Shown: piece after piece, positions 49,525 through 58,077 of the stretch | How the letters are laid out: the number at the start of each line of letters is the position of its first letter | Position numbering within the stretch: position 1 is the first letter of the stretch | Source: Streptomyces niveus | GTDB taxonomy: Bacteria; Actinomycetota; Actinomycetes; Streptomycetales; Streptomycetaceae | Assembly (NCBI RefSeq): GCF_002009175.1 | Contig: NZ_CP018047.1 | Location: 4,030,001-4,094,000, forward strand | Direction of reading: 5' to 3' | Length of the DNA stretch: 64,000 nt | Position numbers and translations under genes: made by a program | The notes under the pieces: model-generated | Databases searched by the model: none | What the model was told of the DNA's origin: nothing | Seen by the model: the letters and a program-made list of their open reading frames with translations, nothing else

Positions 49525-49995
49525 TTACTCCGGCGGAGCCAGCCTCGCCGGGAACCCGCCCGTCGCGATCGGGCTCCAGCGCTCCGGTGTGACGCGGATG
49601 ATCGACTTGCCCTGCCGCACCATCGCTTCGCGGTACTCGTCCCAGTCCGGGTGCTCCCCCGAGATGTTGCGGAAGTACTCGACCAGCGGCTCCACCGACT
49701 CCGGGACGTCCAGCACCTCCGCCGTACCGTCGATCTGCACCCACGGCCCGTCCCAGGTGTCCGACAGCACGATCACGCTCGCACGCGGGTCACGCTTCGC
49801 GTTCCGCGTCTTCGCGCGCTCCGGGTAGGTGGAGACGACGATCCGGCCCGAGTCGTCCACGCCGCACGTCAGCGGGGAGCCCTGGGGACGGCCGTCCGAA
49901 CGGGTGGTCAGCAGGATCGCGTGGTGCCTGGGCCGGACGAACTCCAGCAACTCGTCGAGCGCCACGGTGGTGTTGGTCGCGATGTTGGGTGCCAT
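49525..49995 (-). CDS. PPOX-class F420-dependent oxidoreductase
   Basis: 156 residues. Split-barrel FMN/F420-binding fold: RPRHHAILLTTRSDGRPQGSPLT, GRIVVSTYPERAKTRNAKRDPRASVIVL, PWVQIDGTAEVLDVPE, YREAMVRQGKSIIRVTPERW. The K-T-R-N and R-x-x-P-R-A patterns fit the F420-type branch of PPOX proteins (TIGR03618-like). Probable role is reduction of a small-molecule substrate with F420H2. It lies 10 bp after the YceI gene on the same strand, so it may be the last gene of the MarR-MFS-YceI unit. Confidence 0.88.
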   Translation of the reverse strand: MAPNIATNTTVALDELLEFVRPRHHAILLTTRSDGRPQGSPLTCGVDDSGRIVVSTYPERAKTRNAKRDPRASVIVLSDTWDGPWVQIDGTAEVLDVPESVEPLVEYFRNISGEHPDWDEYREAMVRQGKSIIRVTPERWSPIATGGFPARLAPPE

Positions 49996-50005
49996 GTCCC
50001 GCAGC

Positions 50006-50833
50006 CTACGGCGCGACCGTGTCCGCCGGATCGACCTCCCGCACCGCCTGGATGTCGAGTTCCACCCGCAGCGTCGTGCCGATCATCGTCATCCCCGCCT
50101 GCACCACCTGGTTGTAGTTCATGGCGAAGTCGCTCCGCCGAAGCTCCGTCGTCGCGCGGAAGGCCGCCCGCTCCCCGCCCCACGGGTCGGGCCCGGTCCC
50201 GAGGTACGCCAGGTCCAGCGACACCTTCCGTACGACTCCGTGCAGCGAGAGCTCGCCCCGTACCGTCCAGCGGTCCGGACCCGACTGGTTGACCCCGGTG
50301 CTGTGGTACGTGATCTCCGGGTACCGCTCCGCGTCCAGGAAGTCCGGCGACCTCAGGTGCTTGTCCCGCACCCCGTTGCCGGTGTCGATGCTCGCCGCGT
50401 CGATGACCGCGTCGACACGGGAGTGCTCCGGCACCGCCGCGATCGAGATACGGCCGCCGAAGTCGGTGAAACGGCCCCGCACGCTGGAGATCCCGAGGTG
50501 CTGGGCGACCGTCGCCACGGACGAGTGCGCGGGGTCGAGGTTCCACACACCGGGCGGCGGCAGTTCGACATTGCCCTGCCGGGTCAGCACGACCGTCCCG
50601 GCGTCGGCGACTCCGCTGGAGGTGACGAACGCGGTCGCGGCGGACGGCGCGTAACCGACGGCCGTCACGATCACGGTGTACGGCCCCGGCGCCAGCGCCA
50701 CGTCGGAGGCCACCAGCCCGTCCGCGTCGGCGTCGGCGCGCACCACTTGCGCGCCGGTCCGGTCGGTCAGGGTCACGGCGGCGTTCTGGACGGCCCAGCC
50801 GTCCGGTGTCCGGACCTGTGCGCGAAGTCCCAT
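50006..50833 (-). CDS. YceI-family protein with N-terminal carboxypeptidase-regulatory-like domain
   Basis: 275 residues from ATG 50833 with GAGGAG 8 bases upstream; the longer frame to 50908 is rejected. Residues 1-90 form a CarboxypepD_reg-like beta-sandwich (VRTPDGWAVQNAAVTLTDRTG, LAPGPYTVIVTAVGYAP). Residues 95-270 are a YceI lipocalin-like barrel (WNLDPAHSSVATVAQHLGI, VRGRFTDFGGRI, SPDFLDAERYPEITYHST, LSLHGVVRKVSLDL). YceI proteins bind isoprenoid or lipid ligands. There is no signal peptide. The same sandwich occurs three times at the end of the neighbouring MFS pump. Confidence 0.88.
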   Translation of the reverse strand: MGLRAQVRTPDGWAVQNAAVTLTDRTGAQVVRADADADGLVASDVALAPGPYTVIVTAVGYAPSAATAFVTSSGVADAGTVVLTRQGNVELPPPGVWNLDPAHSSVATVAQHLGISSVRGRFTDFGGRISIAAVPEHSRVDAVIDAASIDTGNGVRDKHLRSPDFLDAERYPEITYHSTGVNQSGPDRWTVRGELSLHGVVRKVSLDLAYLGTGPDPWGGERAAFRATTELRRSDFAMNYNQVVQAGMTMIGTTLRVELDIQAVREVDPADTVAP

Positions 50834-51008
50834 CCCGTTTATCTCCTCGGTCGCAGTTCTCGTGAAGCTCGTCCGGCCAAGAGTCGGGCCCCGGCACGTC
50901 GGTGGCACGCCGTCCCCAGGCTGCCACCCCCGCCACCGGGGCCCCTTCCGCCGGACACGGGCGCACCTCCGCTCCGGAGCGCGCCCCGTCCGGGGGCTTC
51001 GACGGGCG

Positions 51009-53510
51009 TCAGTCGCCCGGGTGCATGAGTTCGACGTCGTGGCCGTCGATCCCGTGCCCGGCGACGGTCAGGGCGCCGGCCACCGGCGGGTAACCGGTCG
51101 CTATGACCGTGTACTCGCCCGCGTCCAGGTCCGCGAAGCCGTACACCCCGTCGTCCCCGGTCGTCGCGGTGGCGACCACGTTCCCGGCCGCGTCGATCAG
51201 GGTGACACGCGCGTCCGGCAGCGGACGCCGGGCGGCTCCCGCCCGGACCGTGCCCTGGACGAGCGCGCCCGACCGCAGGACGGCCTCGACATGGGTCACG
51301 CCCTGGGCGCCGATCTCCACGGGCAGGGCCAGCGGCCGGAATCCGCTCGCGTTCACGGCGACGGTCACGGAGCCCGGCAGCAGCTCCCCGAAGGTGAACT
51401 CGCCCCGCTCGGTCGACTTGCCGGTCGCCAGTACGTCGCCGCGTACGTCGGTCACGATGACCATCGCCCCTTCGACGGGCATGTCGCCCTCCTCGCTCCG
51501 CACGGAGCCGGTGAGGCCGCTCGTACCGACGAGCAGGATGTCGTACGCCAGCGGCTCCGCGCCCACGGCCACCGTGGCGGCCTGCGGCTGGAAGCCGTCG
51601 GCCGAGGCGATGAGGACGTACGAGCCGGACTCCGGCACGTCCACCTCGTAGCCGCCGTCGTCCCCGGCGACCGCGCGGCCCAACTGGCGCCCGGCCGGGG
51701 AGATGAGGGTGATCGCGGCCCGTGGCACGGCGCCGCCCTCGGTGCCGCGTACGACACCGTGGACGGGGATGCCGGAGCTGCCGGGCACTCCCGTGCCCGT
51801 GCCGGTGTCCGTGCCCACGGCCTCGGCGGCCACCGGCGCCTCGACAACGCCACCGCCACCGATCGGGACGACCTGCTCCACCGGTACGAACGGCGTGTTC
51901 TCCAGGCTCTCCTCCGCCTCACCGCCGGCGCGCGTCTTGAGCGCGACCTCCTTGATGAACAGCGTGATGAGGAAGGCGAGCAGCGCGGCGGGCGCCGAGT
52001 AGAGGAAGACATCGGCGACGCCGTGCCCGTACGCCGCCTCCACGACGGTCCGCATCGGCCCGGGCAGTGTGTCCAGATCCGGGATGCCCCCGCCGCCCGT
52101 ACCGGCGTGACCGGCCGCCGCGGCGTCCGGGCCGAGAGCGGCGAGACCGTCCTTGACGTACGAGGTGACCCGGTGGCCCAGCACCGCGCCCAGCGCCGAG
52201 ACACCGATCGCGCCGCCGAGGGAGCGGAAGAAGGTGACGACGGAACTCGCGGCGCCCAGGTCCTGCGGGGAGACCTGGTTCTGCGTGCACAGGACCAGGT
52301 TCTGCATCATCATGCCGATGCCGAGGCCCATGATCGCCATGAAGACCGCGATGTGCCAGTACTCGGTGTCGTAGCGGATGGTGCCCAGCAGCCCGAGGCC
52401 GGCCGTCACCAGGACACCGCCGCTGACCAGCCACGCCTTCCAGCGCCCCGTCTTGGTGATGATCAGGCCCGAGACCGTCGAGGAGAGGAACAGCCCGCCG
52501 ATCATCGGGATGGTCATCACGCCGGACATCGTCGGCGACTTGTCCCGCGCGAGCTGGAAGTACTGGCTGAAGAAGACCGTGCCCGCGAACATCGCGATGC
52601 CGACGAACAGCGAGGCCAGCGAGGCCAGGGTGATGGTGCGGTTGCGGAAGAGGCGCAGCGGGATGATCGGCTCGCTGGCTCGTGACTCGGTGAGGAGGAA
52701 GAGCGCGCTGAGCACGACCGTGCCCGCGAGCATCGCGTACGTCTGCCAGGAGATCCAGTCGTACTTGTCCCCGGCGAAGGTGACCCAGAGCAGCAGCAGC
52801 GAGACGGCCGCGCTGATGAGGAAGGCGCCGGTCCAGTCGATCTTGACTTTGCGCTTGACCACCGGGAGCTTGAGGGTCTTCTGAAGCACGATCAGCGCGA
52901 TGACGGCGAAGGGGACGCCGACGTAGAAGCACCAGCGCCAGCCGAGCCACGACGTGTCGGTGATGACACCGCCGATGAGCGGGCCGCCGACGGTGGCGAC
53001 GGCGAACGTCGCGCCGAGGTAGCCGCTGTAGCGCCCGCGCTCACGCGGGGCGATCATCGCGGCCATGATGATCTGGGCGAGCGCGGTGAGACCGCCGACG
53101 CCGATGCCCTGGATGACGCGGAAGACGATCAGCGTCCCCGAGCTCTGGGACAGTCCGGCCGCCGCCGACGCGACCACGTAGAGGGTCAGGGCTATCTGTA
53201 CCAGCAGCTTCTTGCTGAACAGGTCGGCGAGCTTGCCCCACAGGGGAGTGGTCGCCGTCATCGCCAGGAGCGACGCGGTCACCACCCAGGTGTACGCGCT
53301 CTGGCCGCCGCCGAGGTCGGAGATGATCTCGGGCAGGGCGTTGGTGACGACCGTCGAGGAGAGGATCGCCACGAACATGCCGAGCAGCAGCCCGGAGAGC
53401 GCCTCCATGATCTGACGGTGTGTCATCGGCGTGCCGGGTTCGGCGGCGGGGGAGCCGCCGTGCTTGGCGTGGCCGCCCCGTACACCCGTTGGTGTGTTGG
53501 TCGTAGCCAT
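51009..53510 (-). CDS. DHA2-family MFS efflux transporter with three C-terminal carboxypeptidase-like domains
   Basis: 833 residues from ATG 53510 (AAGGAA upstream). Residues about 30-560 are a 14-helix DHA2 (EmrB/QacA) antiporter: MEALSGLLLGMFVAILSSTV, WVVTASLLAMTATTPLWGKL (motif A), RVIQGIGVGGLTALAQII, ERGRYSGYLGATFAVATVGG (motif C). After a linker, about 600-833 hold three repeated beta-sandwich units (GYEVDVPESGSYVLIASADG, GEFTFGELLPGSVTVAVNASG, GVYGFADLDAGEYTVIATGY). Antiporters exporting drugs do not normally carry such tails. It is controlled by the adjacent MarR protein. Confidence 0.93.
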   Translation of the reverse strand: MATTNTPTGVRGGHAKHGGSPAAEPGTPMTHRQIMEALSGLLLGMFVAILSSTVVTNALPEIISDLGGGQSAYTWVVTASLLAMTATTPLWGKLADLFSKKLLVQIALTLYVVASAAAGLSQSSGTLIVFRVIQGIGVGGLTALAQIIMAAMIAPRERGRYSGYLGATFAVATVGGPLIGGVITDTSWLGWRWCFYVGVPFAVIALIVLQKTLKLPVVKRKVKIDWTGAFLISAAVSLLLLWVTFAGDKYDWISWQTYAMLAGTVVLSALFLLTESRASEPIIPLRLFRNRTITLASLASLFVGIAMFAGTVFFSQYFQLARDKSPTMSGVMTIPMIGGLFLSSTVSGLIITKTGRWKAWLVSGGVLVTAGLGLLGTIRYDTEYWHIAVFMAIMGLGIGMMMQNLVLCTQNQVSPQDLGAASSVVTFFRSLGGAIGVSALGAVLGHRVTSYVKDGLAALGPDAAAAGHAGTGGGGIPDLDTLPGPMRTVVEAAYGHGVADVFLYSAPAALLAFLITLFIKEVALKTRAGGEAEESLENTPFVPVEQVVPIGGGGVVEAPVAAEAVGTDTGTGTGVPGSSGIPVHGVVRGTEGGAVPRAAITLISPAGRQLGRAVAGDDGGYEVDVPESGSYVLIASADGFQPQAATVAVGAEPLAYDILLVGTSGLTGSVRSEEGDMPVEGAMVIVTDVRGDVLATGKSTERGEFTFGELLPGSVTVAVNASGFRPLALPVEIGAQGVTHVEAVLRSGALVQGTVRAGAARRPLPDARVTLIDAAGNVVATATTGDDGVYGFADLDAGEYTVIATGYPPVAGALTVAGHGIDGHDVELMHPGD

Positions 53511-53524
53511 TGAATTCCTTCGTC

Positions 53525-54064
53525 TCAACTCGGCCGCCGCGCGGGCGTTTTCGGCGGTGCGGCCTCAGGTACGGGTGCGGGTGCTGCGGGAGAGGGTACG
53601 GGGGCGGCCGAGGGGCCGGAACCGTAACGTCCGGGCCGGCAGTCGCCGAAGTCCTCGCGCAGGCGCGCCAGCATGGTGTTGAGCTGTCCGACCTCGTCGT
53701 CGGTCCAGTCGGACAGTGTGCGGGCGAAGATCTCGGTCGTCCGTCGCGCCAGTTCGTCGAGCAGTTCGCCGCCCGCCGGTGTGAGCCGCAGGATGCGGGA
53801 CCGCCGGTCGGCGAGGTCGGGCGCGCGCTCGATCCAGCCGCGCTCGGCCGCGTGTGCCACATGTCTGCTGGTTACGGACATGTCCACCGCCAGCAGCTCG
53901 GCGAGGCGGCTCATCCGCATCTCGCCGTGCCGCTCCAGCAGGGTCAGTACGGCGGCCGAGCCGCCCGGACAGTCGGGTGGCAGGACGCGGGAGAGTCCCC
54001 GTTTCACGGCTCCTACGGCACTGAGTTGGCGGGCCAGTTCCGCGTACTGACTCTTGGCGGCCAT
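53525..54064 (-). CDS. MarR-family transcriptional regulator
   Basis: 179 residues from ATG 54064 behind GGAGGGG. Winged helix: CPGGSAAVLTLLERHGEMRMS, RLAELLAVDMSVTSRHVAHAAERGWIERAP, DRRSRILRLTPAG. The C-terminal 40 residues are Pro/Ala-rich and disordered. MarR repressors release DNA when bound by phenolic or drug ligands. The MFS gene begins 14 bp after its stop, so regulator and pump form one operon. Two TTGC-N5-GCAA sites (54108, 54137) lie upstream as candidate operators. Confidence 0.9.
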   Translation of the reverse strand: MAAKSQYAELARQLSAVGAVKRGLSRVLPPDCPGGSAAVLTLLERHGEMRMSRLAELLAVDMSVTSRHVAHAAERGWIERAPDLADRRSRILRLTPAGGELLDELARRTTEIFARTLSDWTDDEVGQLNTMLARLREDFGDCRPGRYGSGPSAAPVPSPAAPAPVPEAAPPKTPARRPS

Positions 54065-54107
54065 GACCCCTCCGAGAAGAACCCTCGTGCCCGTCACACC
54101 TATGTTG

Positions 54108-54149
54108 TTGCTTGGGGCAACCATAGAAGCGGTTGGTTGCTGAAGGCAA
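54108..54149. promoter_or_regulatory. two 13-bp inverted repeats, candidate MarR operators
   Basis: TTGCTTGGGGCAA (54108-54120) and TTGCTGAAGGCAA (54137-54149) share TTGC-N5-GCAA, centred 29 bp apart, 44-85 bp upstream of the MarR start. Confidence 0.55.
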
Positions 54150-54342
54150 ATTAAAAGGGGTCATCAGCGGTAAAGGAACGCAAAAGGCTTCGCATGTGCG
54201 AGGTCAATGGTGCGCAGGGGGCGGGAGGGGACCGGGAGAGGGCCGGAACACGCTCGGGAAAGGCCGCCGCGCGGGCCCTGACACGTCTTCGGTCGGCCCC
54301 GGGGGTTGGGCGGGGTCACGGTGTTCGCTAGGGTCCTGGCAC

Positions 54343-54549
54343 ATGGCACACAACCCCCATGCCCCGCAGGGCCCCGAGGGAAATCCCGACCCCGCGGGCA
54401 ACACCCAGATGTTCCGCGCCTTTGTCGACGACGGTGAGCCACAGCGTCGACAGGCCCCGCAGCGGAGCGGATCGAAGACCGGACTGATCGTCGGTGTCGT
54501 GGCCGTGATCGCGGTCCTGGCCGCGGTCGCCTGGCTCGCGCTCGGCTGA
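54343..54549 (+). CDS. small single-pass membrane protein
   Basis: 68 residues. A hydrophilic N-terminus rich in N, P, G and Q (PHAPQGPEGNPDPAGNTQMF, FVDDGEPQRRQAPQRSG) is followed by one C-terminal helix (GLIVGVVAVIAVLAAVAWLALG), so it is tail-anchored. TAGGGT (54329-54334) ends 8 bases before the ATG with TTGGGC 17 bp upstream, suggesting a leaderless or near-leaderless mRNA. Conserved-looking Streptomyces type of unknown function. A hairpin at 54605-54639 terminates it. Confidence 0.65.
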   Translation: MAHNPHAPQGPEGNPDPAGNTQMFRAFVDDGEPQRRQAPQRSGSKTGLIVGVVAVIAVLAAVAWLALG

Positions 54550-54604
54550 CCACGGACGGACAGGCTCCCGGACCGGTCTCACCCGGCCGCGGGTCCCACT
54601 CATG

Positions 54605-54639
54605 GCGGTGGCGTTCCGCTCCATGCGGGACGCCACCGC
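54605..54639. terminator. hairpin terminator between convergent genes
   Basis: GCGGTGGCGT (54605-54614) pairs with ACGCCACCGC (54630-54639), 10 bp with a 15-base loop. It can serve the small membrane-protein gene and, in reverse, sigN. Confidence 0.55.
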
Positions 54640-54797
54640 TTCGACGGCTTTGGCGAGGCCGCGCTCCGCGAACGAGGCGGTGCTCCCCGGTGATGCCGTG
54701 CTCGCGGTGACGCCCGCGATCACGCGGTGAGGTGCAGTGCCGGGCGTCCCGGGCCCGCGAAGGTCCGCCGGGCCAGGCGGGACTTTGCGGGCACGCC

Positions 54798-55682
54798 CTA
54801 GTCCGCGATCAGCCCTTCCCGCAGCTGCGCGAGCGTGCGGGTCAGCAGGCGTGAGACGTGCATCTGCGAGATGCCGACCTCCTCGCCGATCTGGGACTGC
54901 GTCATGTTCGCGAAGAACCGCAGCATGATGATCTGCCGCTCGCGGGGCGGGAGTTTGGCCAGCAGCGGCTTCAGCGACTCCCGGTACTCCACGCCCTCCA
55001 GGGCCGTGTCCTCGTACCCCAGACGGTCCGCGAGCGAGCCCTCGCCGCCGTCGTCCTCGGGGGACGGCGAGTCCAGCGAGGAGGCCGTGTACGCGTTCCC
55101 GACCGCGAGGCCGTCGACCACGTCCTCCTCCGACACGCCCAGCACCAGGGCGAGTTCGGGGACGGTCGGCGAGCGGTCCAGCTTCTGCGCCAGCTCGTCG
55201 CTGGCCTTCGTGAGCGCCAGCCGCAGCTCCTGGAGCCGGCGGGGCACGCGCACGGACCACGACGTGTCACGGAAGAAGCGCTTGATCTCGCCGACGACGG
55301 TCGGCATCGCGAACGTGGGGAATTCCACGCCCCGTTCGCAGTCGAACCGGTCGATCGCCTTGATGAGGCCGATGGTGCCGACCTGGACGATGTCCTCCAT
55401 CGGCTCGTTGCGGCTGCGGAACCGGGCCGCCGCGTAACGCACCAGAGGCAGGTTCAGCTCGATGAGGGTGTCACGTACGTAGGTGCGCTCCGGGCTGTCC
55501 TGAGGGAGCACGGCGAGCCGCAGGAAGAGGGAGCGGGACAGAGTGCGGGTGTCGATGGCTTCCGGCTGGGACACGCGCGGTTCGGGCGCACGGTCGAGAA
55601 CATCCGGCGCATCCGGCGCATCCGGTGCCTGCTCGCCCTTGTTGAGCGTGAGCACCTTCGAGCTGCCCTGTTCTGCGGACAT
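54798..55682 (-). CDS. sigN: SigB/SigF-family RNA polymerase sigma factor (SigN-like)
   Basis: 294 residues. Regions 2 to 4 are complete: [73 protein letters not shown] (region 3), and LPPRERQIIMLRFFANMTQS followed by [17 protein letters not shown] (region 4). The 50-residue N-terminus has a PDAPDAPD repeat. The name follows the S. coelicolor order sigN-sigF-...-upp as I recall it. Such factors act in stress and development and are held by RsbW-like anti-sigma proteins. Confidence 0.88.
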   Translation of the reverse strand: MSAEQGSSKVLTLNKGEQAPDAPDAPDVLDRAPEPRVSQPEAIDTRTLSRSLFLRLAVLPQDSPERTYVRDTLIELNLPLVRYAAARFRSRNEPMEDIVQVGTIGLIKAIDRFDCERGVEFPTFAMPTVVGEIKRFFRDTSWSVRVPRRLQELRLALTKASDELAQKLDRSPTVPELALVLGVSEEDVVDGLAVGNAYTASSLDSPSPEDDGGEGSLADRLGYEDTALEGVEYRESLKPLLAKLPPRERQIIMLRFFANMTQSQIGEEVGISQMHVSRLLTRTLAQLREGLIAD

Positions 55683-55903
55683 GCCACCCCCTTGAGGTCG
55701 CTGACGGTCGCGGTGGCCGCTCCCGTCGAAGGAACGCAGCCTCCACCTGAATACCGGCGGTGGGGCTGCGGCAAACGCGGTTCCAGCAGAATGTCACATG
55801 TCGTCAACACGCTGTAGCGCCAAGTCGACATATCTGCACCGGAATATGGGGGTATGCGAATTTGCTGCTGGTGGAGGCGCTGCGGGGTTACTACCCGGAA
55901 GAG

Positions 55904-56854
55904 CTACGCCTCGATCCTGTTTGCGGATCGCAAACGCGCGAAGCTTCGCGCCAGGAGCCTTGACACATGCATCTGGGAGACGCCGAGTTCCTGGCTGATC
56001 TGTGACTGCGTCAGGTTGTTGTAGTAGCGCAGCATCAGGATGCGCTGTTCCCGCTCCGGCAGTTGTACGAGCAGATGCCGGACCAGATCGCGGTGCTCGA
56101 CACCGGCCAGCGCCGGGTCCTCGTAGCCGAGCCGGTCGAGCAGGCCGGGCAGTCCGTCGCCCTCCTGGGCGGCCTCCAGCGACGTCGCGTGGTACGACCG
56201 GCCCGCCTCGATGCAGGCGAGGACCTCCTCCTCGGAGATCTTCAGCCGCTCGGCGATCTCGGCGGTGGTGGGCGAACGGCCGTGAGCCGTCGTCAGGTCC
56301 TCGGTGGCGCCGGTGACCTGGACCCACAGCTCGTGCAGCCGGCGCGGTACGTGGACGGTGCGCACGTTGTCGCGGAAGTAGCGTTTGATCTCGCCGACGA
56401 CGGTGGGCATCGCGAAGGTCGGGAACTGTACGCCGCGGTCCGGGTCGAACCGGTCGATCGCGTTGATCAGACCGATCGTGCCGACCTGGACGACGTCCTC
56501 CATAGGCTCGTTACGGCTGCGGAAGCGGGCGGCGGCGTACCGCACGAGCGGCAGATTCGCCTCGATGAGCGCGCTGCGGACCCGGGTGTGCTCCGGGCTG
56601 CCGCGTTCCAGATCCTTGATCTGGGAGAAGAGGAGCTGTGTCAGCGCCCTGGTGTCGGCGCCCCGCGTCTGCGGTGTCGAAGGTCTTGGCTCGGTATCGC
56701 TCGGGGTCTCGACGAGGCTTGGCTGCTCGGTGGGGCCGGGGGGCTCGGTGAGGGGGACCTCGGACCTGCTCTCGGGCCTGCTCTCGGCCTGGGGCTCGGC
56801 TCGGGGTTCGCTCTGGGGCGGCATTTGAGGCGTTGTACTGGCCGGCACGGTCAC
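55904..56854 (-). CDS. sigF: sporulation sigma factor SigF
   Basis: 316 residues. A Pro/Glu/Ser-rich N-terminal tail (about 70 residues) precedes region 2 ([39 protein letters not shown]), region 3 ([20 protein letters not shown]) and region 4 ([40 protein letters not shown]). The sequence agrees with my memory of SigF, needed for late spore maturation and pigment in Streptomyces, and the synteny fits. The 221-bp gap to sigN indicates a separate promoter for sigN. Confidence 0.88.
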   Translation of the reverse strand: MTVPASTTPQMPPQSEPRAEPQAESRPESRSEVPLTEPPGPTEQPSLVETPSDTEPRPSTPQTRGADTRALTQLLFSQIKDLERGSPEHTRVRSALIEANLPLVRYAAARFRSRNEPMEDVVQVGTIGLINAIDRFDPDRGVQFPTFAMPTVVGEIKRYFRDNVRTVHVPRRLHELWVQVTGATEDLTTAHGRSPTTAEIAERLKISEEEVLACIEAGRSYHATSLEAAQEGDGLPGLLDRLGYEDPALAGVEHRDLVRHLLVQLPEREQRILMLRYYNNLTQSQISQELGVSQMHVSRLLARSFARLRSANRIEA

Positions 56855-56984
56855 GCCACCCCTTTGCGGTCAACTACGGTCAACTCATCCGTCAAAAGCG
56901 GTCATAGCATCACAAGACATGCCCACTGTGTGCAAGCACCAGAAAACTCCGTGTTGACGAGGAATCCGCTGCTCACGCTCGAAA

Positions 56985-57009
56985 GCCCCACGCCGGTGAG
57001 GCGTGGGGC
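56985..57009. terminator. hairpin terminator after the Dabb gene
   Basis: GCCCCACGCC (56985-56994) pairs perfectly with GGCGTGGGGC (57000-57009) with a 5-base loop. It separates the Dabb gene from sigF on the minus strand. Confidence 0.75.
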
Positions 57010-57079
57010 CGGGAGGGCGACGGGAGCGCCGCAGGGGAGTGTCAGTGGAGCCAGAGGCTCAAAATTCGGTCGGAATCGA

Positions 57080-57373
57080 TCAGAACTCGTAGTCGGCGAT
57101 CACCCAGGTGGCGAATTCTCGCCACTGCCCGACCCCCGCCTGATGATCGGGGTGCTCCAGATAACGGGTCAGCGCGTCGGCGTCGGCGACCGCCGAATTG
57201 ATGGCGAAGTCATGGGCGATCGGCCGGTCGCTGATGTTCCAGCCGCACTCCCAGTACTCCAGCTCCGGGATCTTGCCGCCGAGCTCCGCGAAGGCCCGCG
57301 CGCCCGCGACCACCCGTGGCTCGTCGCGGGAGACGCCCTCGTTGAGCTTGAAGAGGACCAGGTGGCGGATCAA
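57080..57373 (-). CDS. Dabb-family (stress-responsive alpha/beta barrel) protein
   Basis: 97 residues. IRHLVLFKLNEGV, VVAGARAFAELGGKIPELEYWECGWNISDRPI, AHDFAINSAVADADALTRYLEHPDHQAGVGQW and VIADYEF match the dimeric alpha-beta barrel (Dabb) family, which binds small hydrophobic ligands or acts in polyketide/aromatic chemistry. It has no specific substrate marker. It lies upstream of sigF on the same strand with a terminator between. Confidence 0.9.
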   Translation of the reverse strand: MIRHLVLFKLNEGVSRDEPRVVAGARAFAELGGKIPELEYWECGWNISDRPIAHDFAINSAVADADALTRYLEHPDHQAGVGQWREFATWVIADYEF

Positions 57374-57496
57374 AGCGGGCTCCCGGGGTCGCGACGGGCT
57401 GGAGGGCGAGCGGCGCGGACCGCTCGGAGGGTTGGCGCGGTTGCGCGATGGGCGCGGTTGGCTCGGTTACGGCGCCATCGGCCGTGACCGCCGTGG

Positions 57497-57661
57497 TTAC
57501 TGTACGAGCTGGGTCATGAACTCGCCGACACCCTCGGCCGCGCTGGCTATGCCCTCGAACCCCACCTGGACAAGATCGGCGGACCGTTCGGGTGAAGTGA
57601 TGATCGTATACAGCACGAAGACGATGACCAGATAGAGCACGAGCTTCTTCGTTTGCACCAT
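57497..57661 (-). CDS. 54-residue small membrane protein
   Basis: ATG 57661 with GGGGAGG at a spacing of 8 opens MVQTKKLVLYLVIVFVLYTI, a single membrane helix after a basic start, and continues ITSPERSADLVQVGFEGI to a stop at 57497. A soluble amphipathic tail (IASAAEGVGEFMTQLVQ) follows. The strong ribosome-binding site, clean stop and A+T-richer hydrophobic core argue for a real gene. It lies 123 bp upstream of the Dabb gene on the same strand. Family not known to me; short enough to be skipped by length-limited gene finders. Confidence 0.7.
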   Translation of the reverse strand: MVQTKKLVLYLVIVFVLYTIITSPERSADLVQVGFEGIASAAEGVGEFMTQLVQ

Positions 57662-58077
57662 CAGCGCTGCCTCCCCTGCCGTCCCCAGTGCGATCGCGTG
57701 AGTCTAACCGTACGAATGGGCCGCTTCAGAGAACGATTTCGATCACCTGCGTGACCTCTTCCGGTCACACCGCATCGACACCTGGTCGCCACAACTCGAT
57801 CGAGGCGTGGTGCGGGACATGTGCCCGGCCCGCACCATCAGGATCTGAACGGACACTCCGCAAGACACATCGCGAATCCGAACAAATGCCCCGCCAGGTC
57901 GGTCAGTTGTTGATCGAAGGGCGGTCGGCGAAGGCCGGTGCGTGCACAACTCTTGACGTGTACGAAACACGGGAGAACCATCTGCCGTAACGAGAGAGCG
58001 CTCTCCGGGTTCTGCCCGATCTCTCCGTGTGCGTCCCGAACTCCCCCTCGTCGTCCGAGACTTCAGGAGACCTGCCC
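57662..58077. other. 416-bp intergenic region with a LacI-type palindrome
   Basis: No gene supported. GAGAGCGCTCTC (57994-58005) is a perfect 12-bp palindrome of the kind bound by LacI-family sugar repressors in Streptomyces, 73 bp before the secreted CBM32 protein start. It suggests induction by a carbohydrate. Confidence 0.5.
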
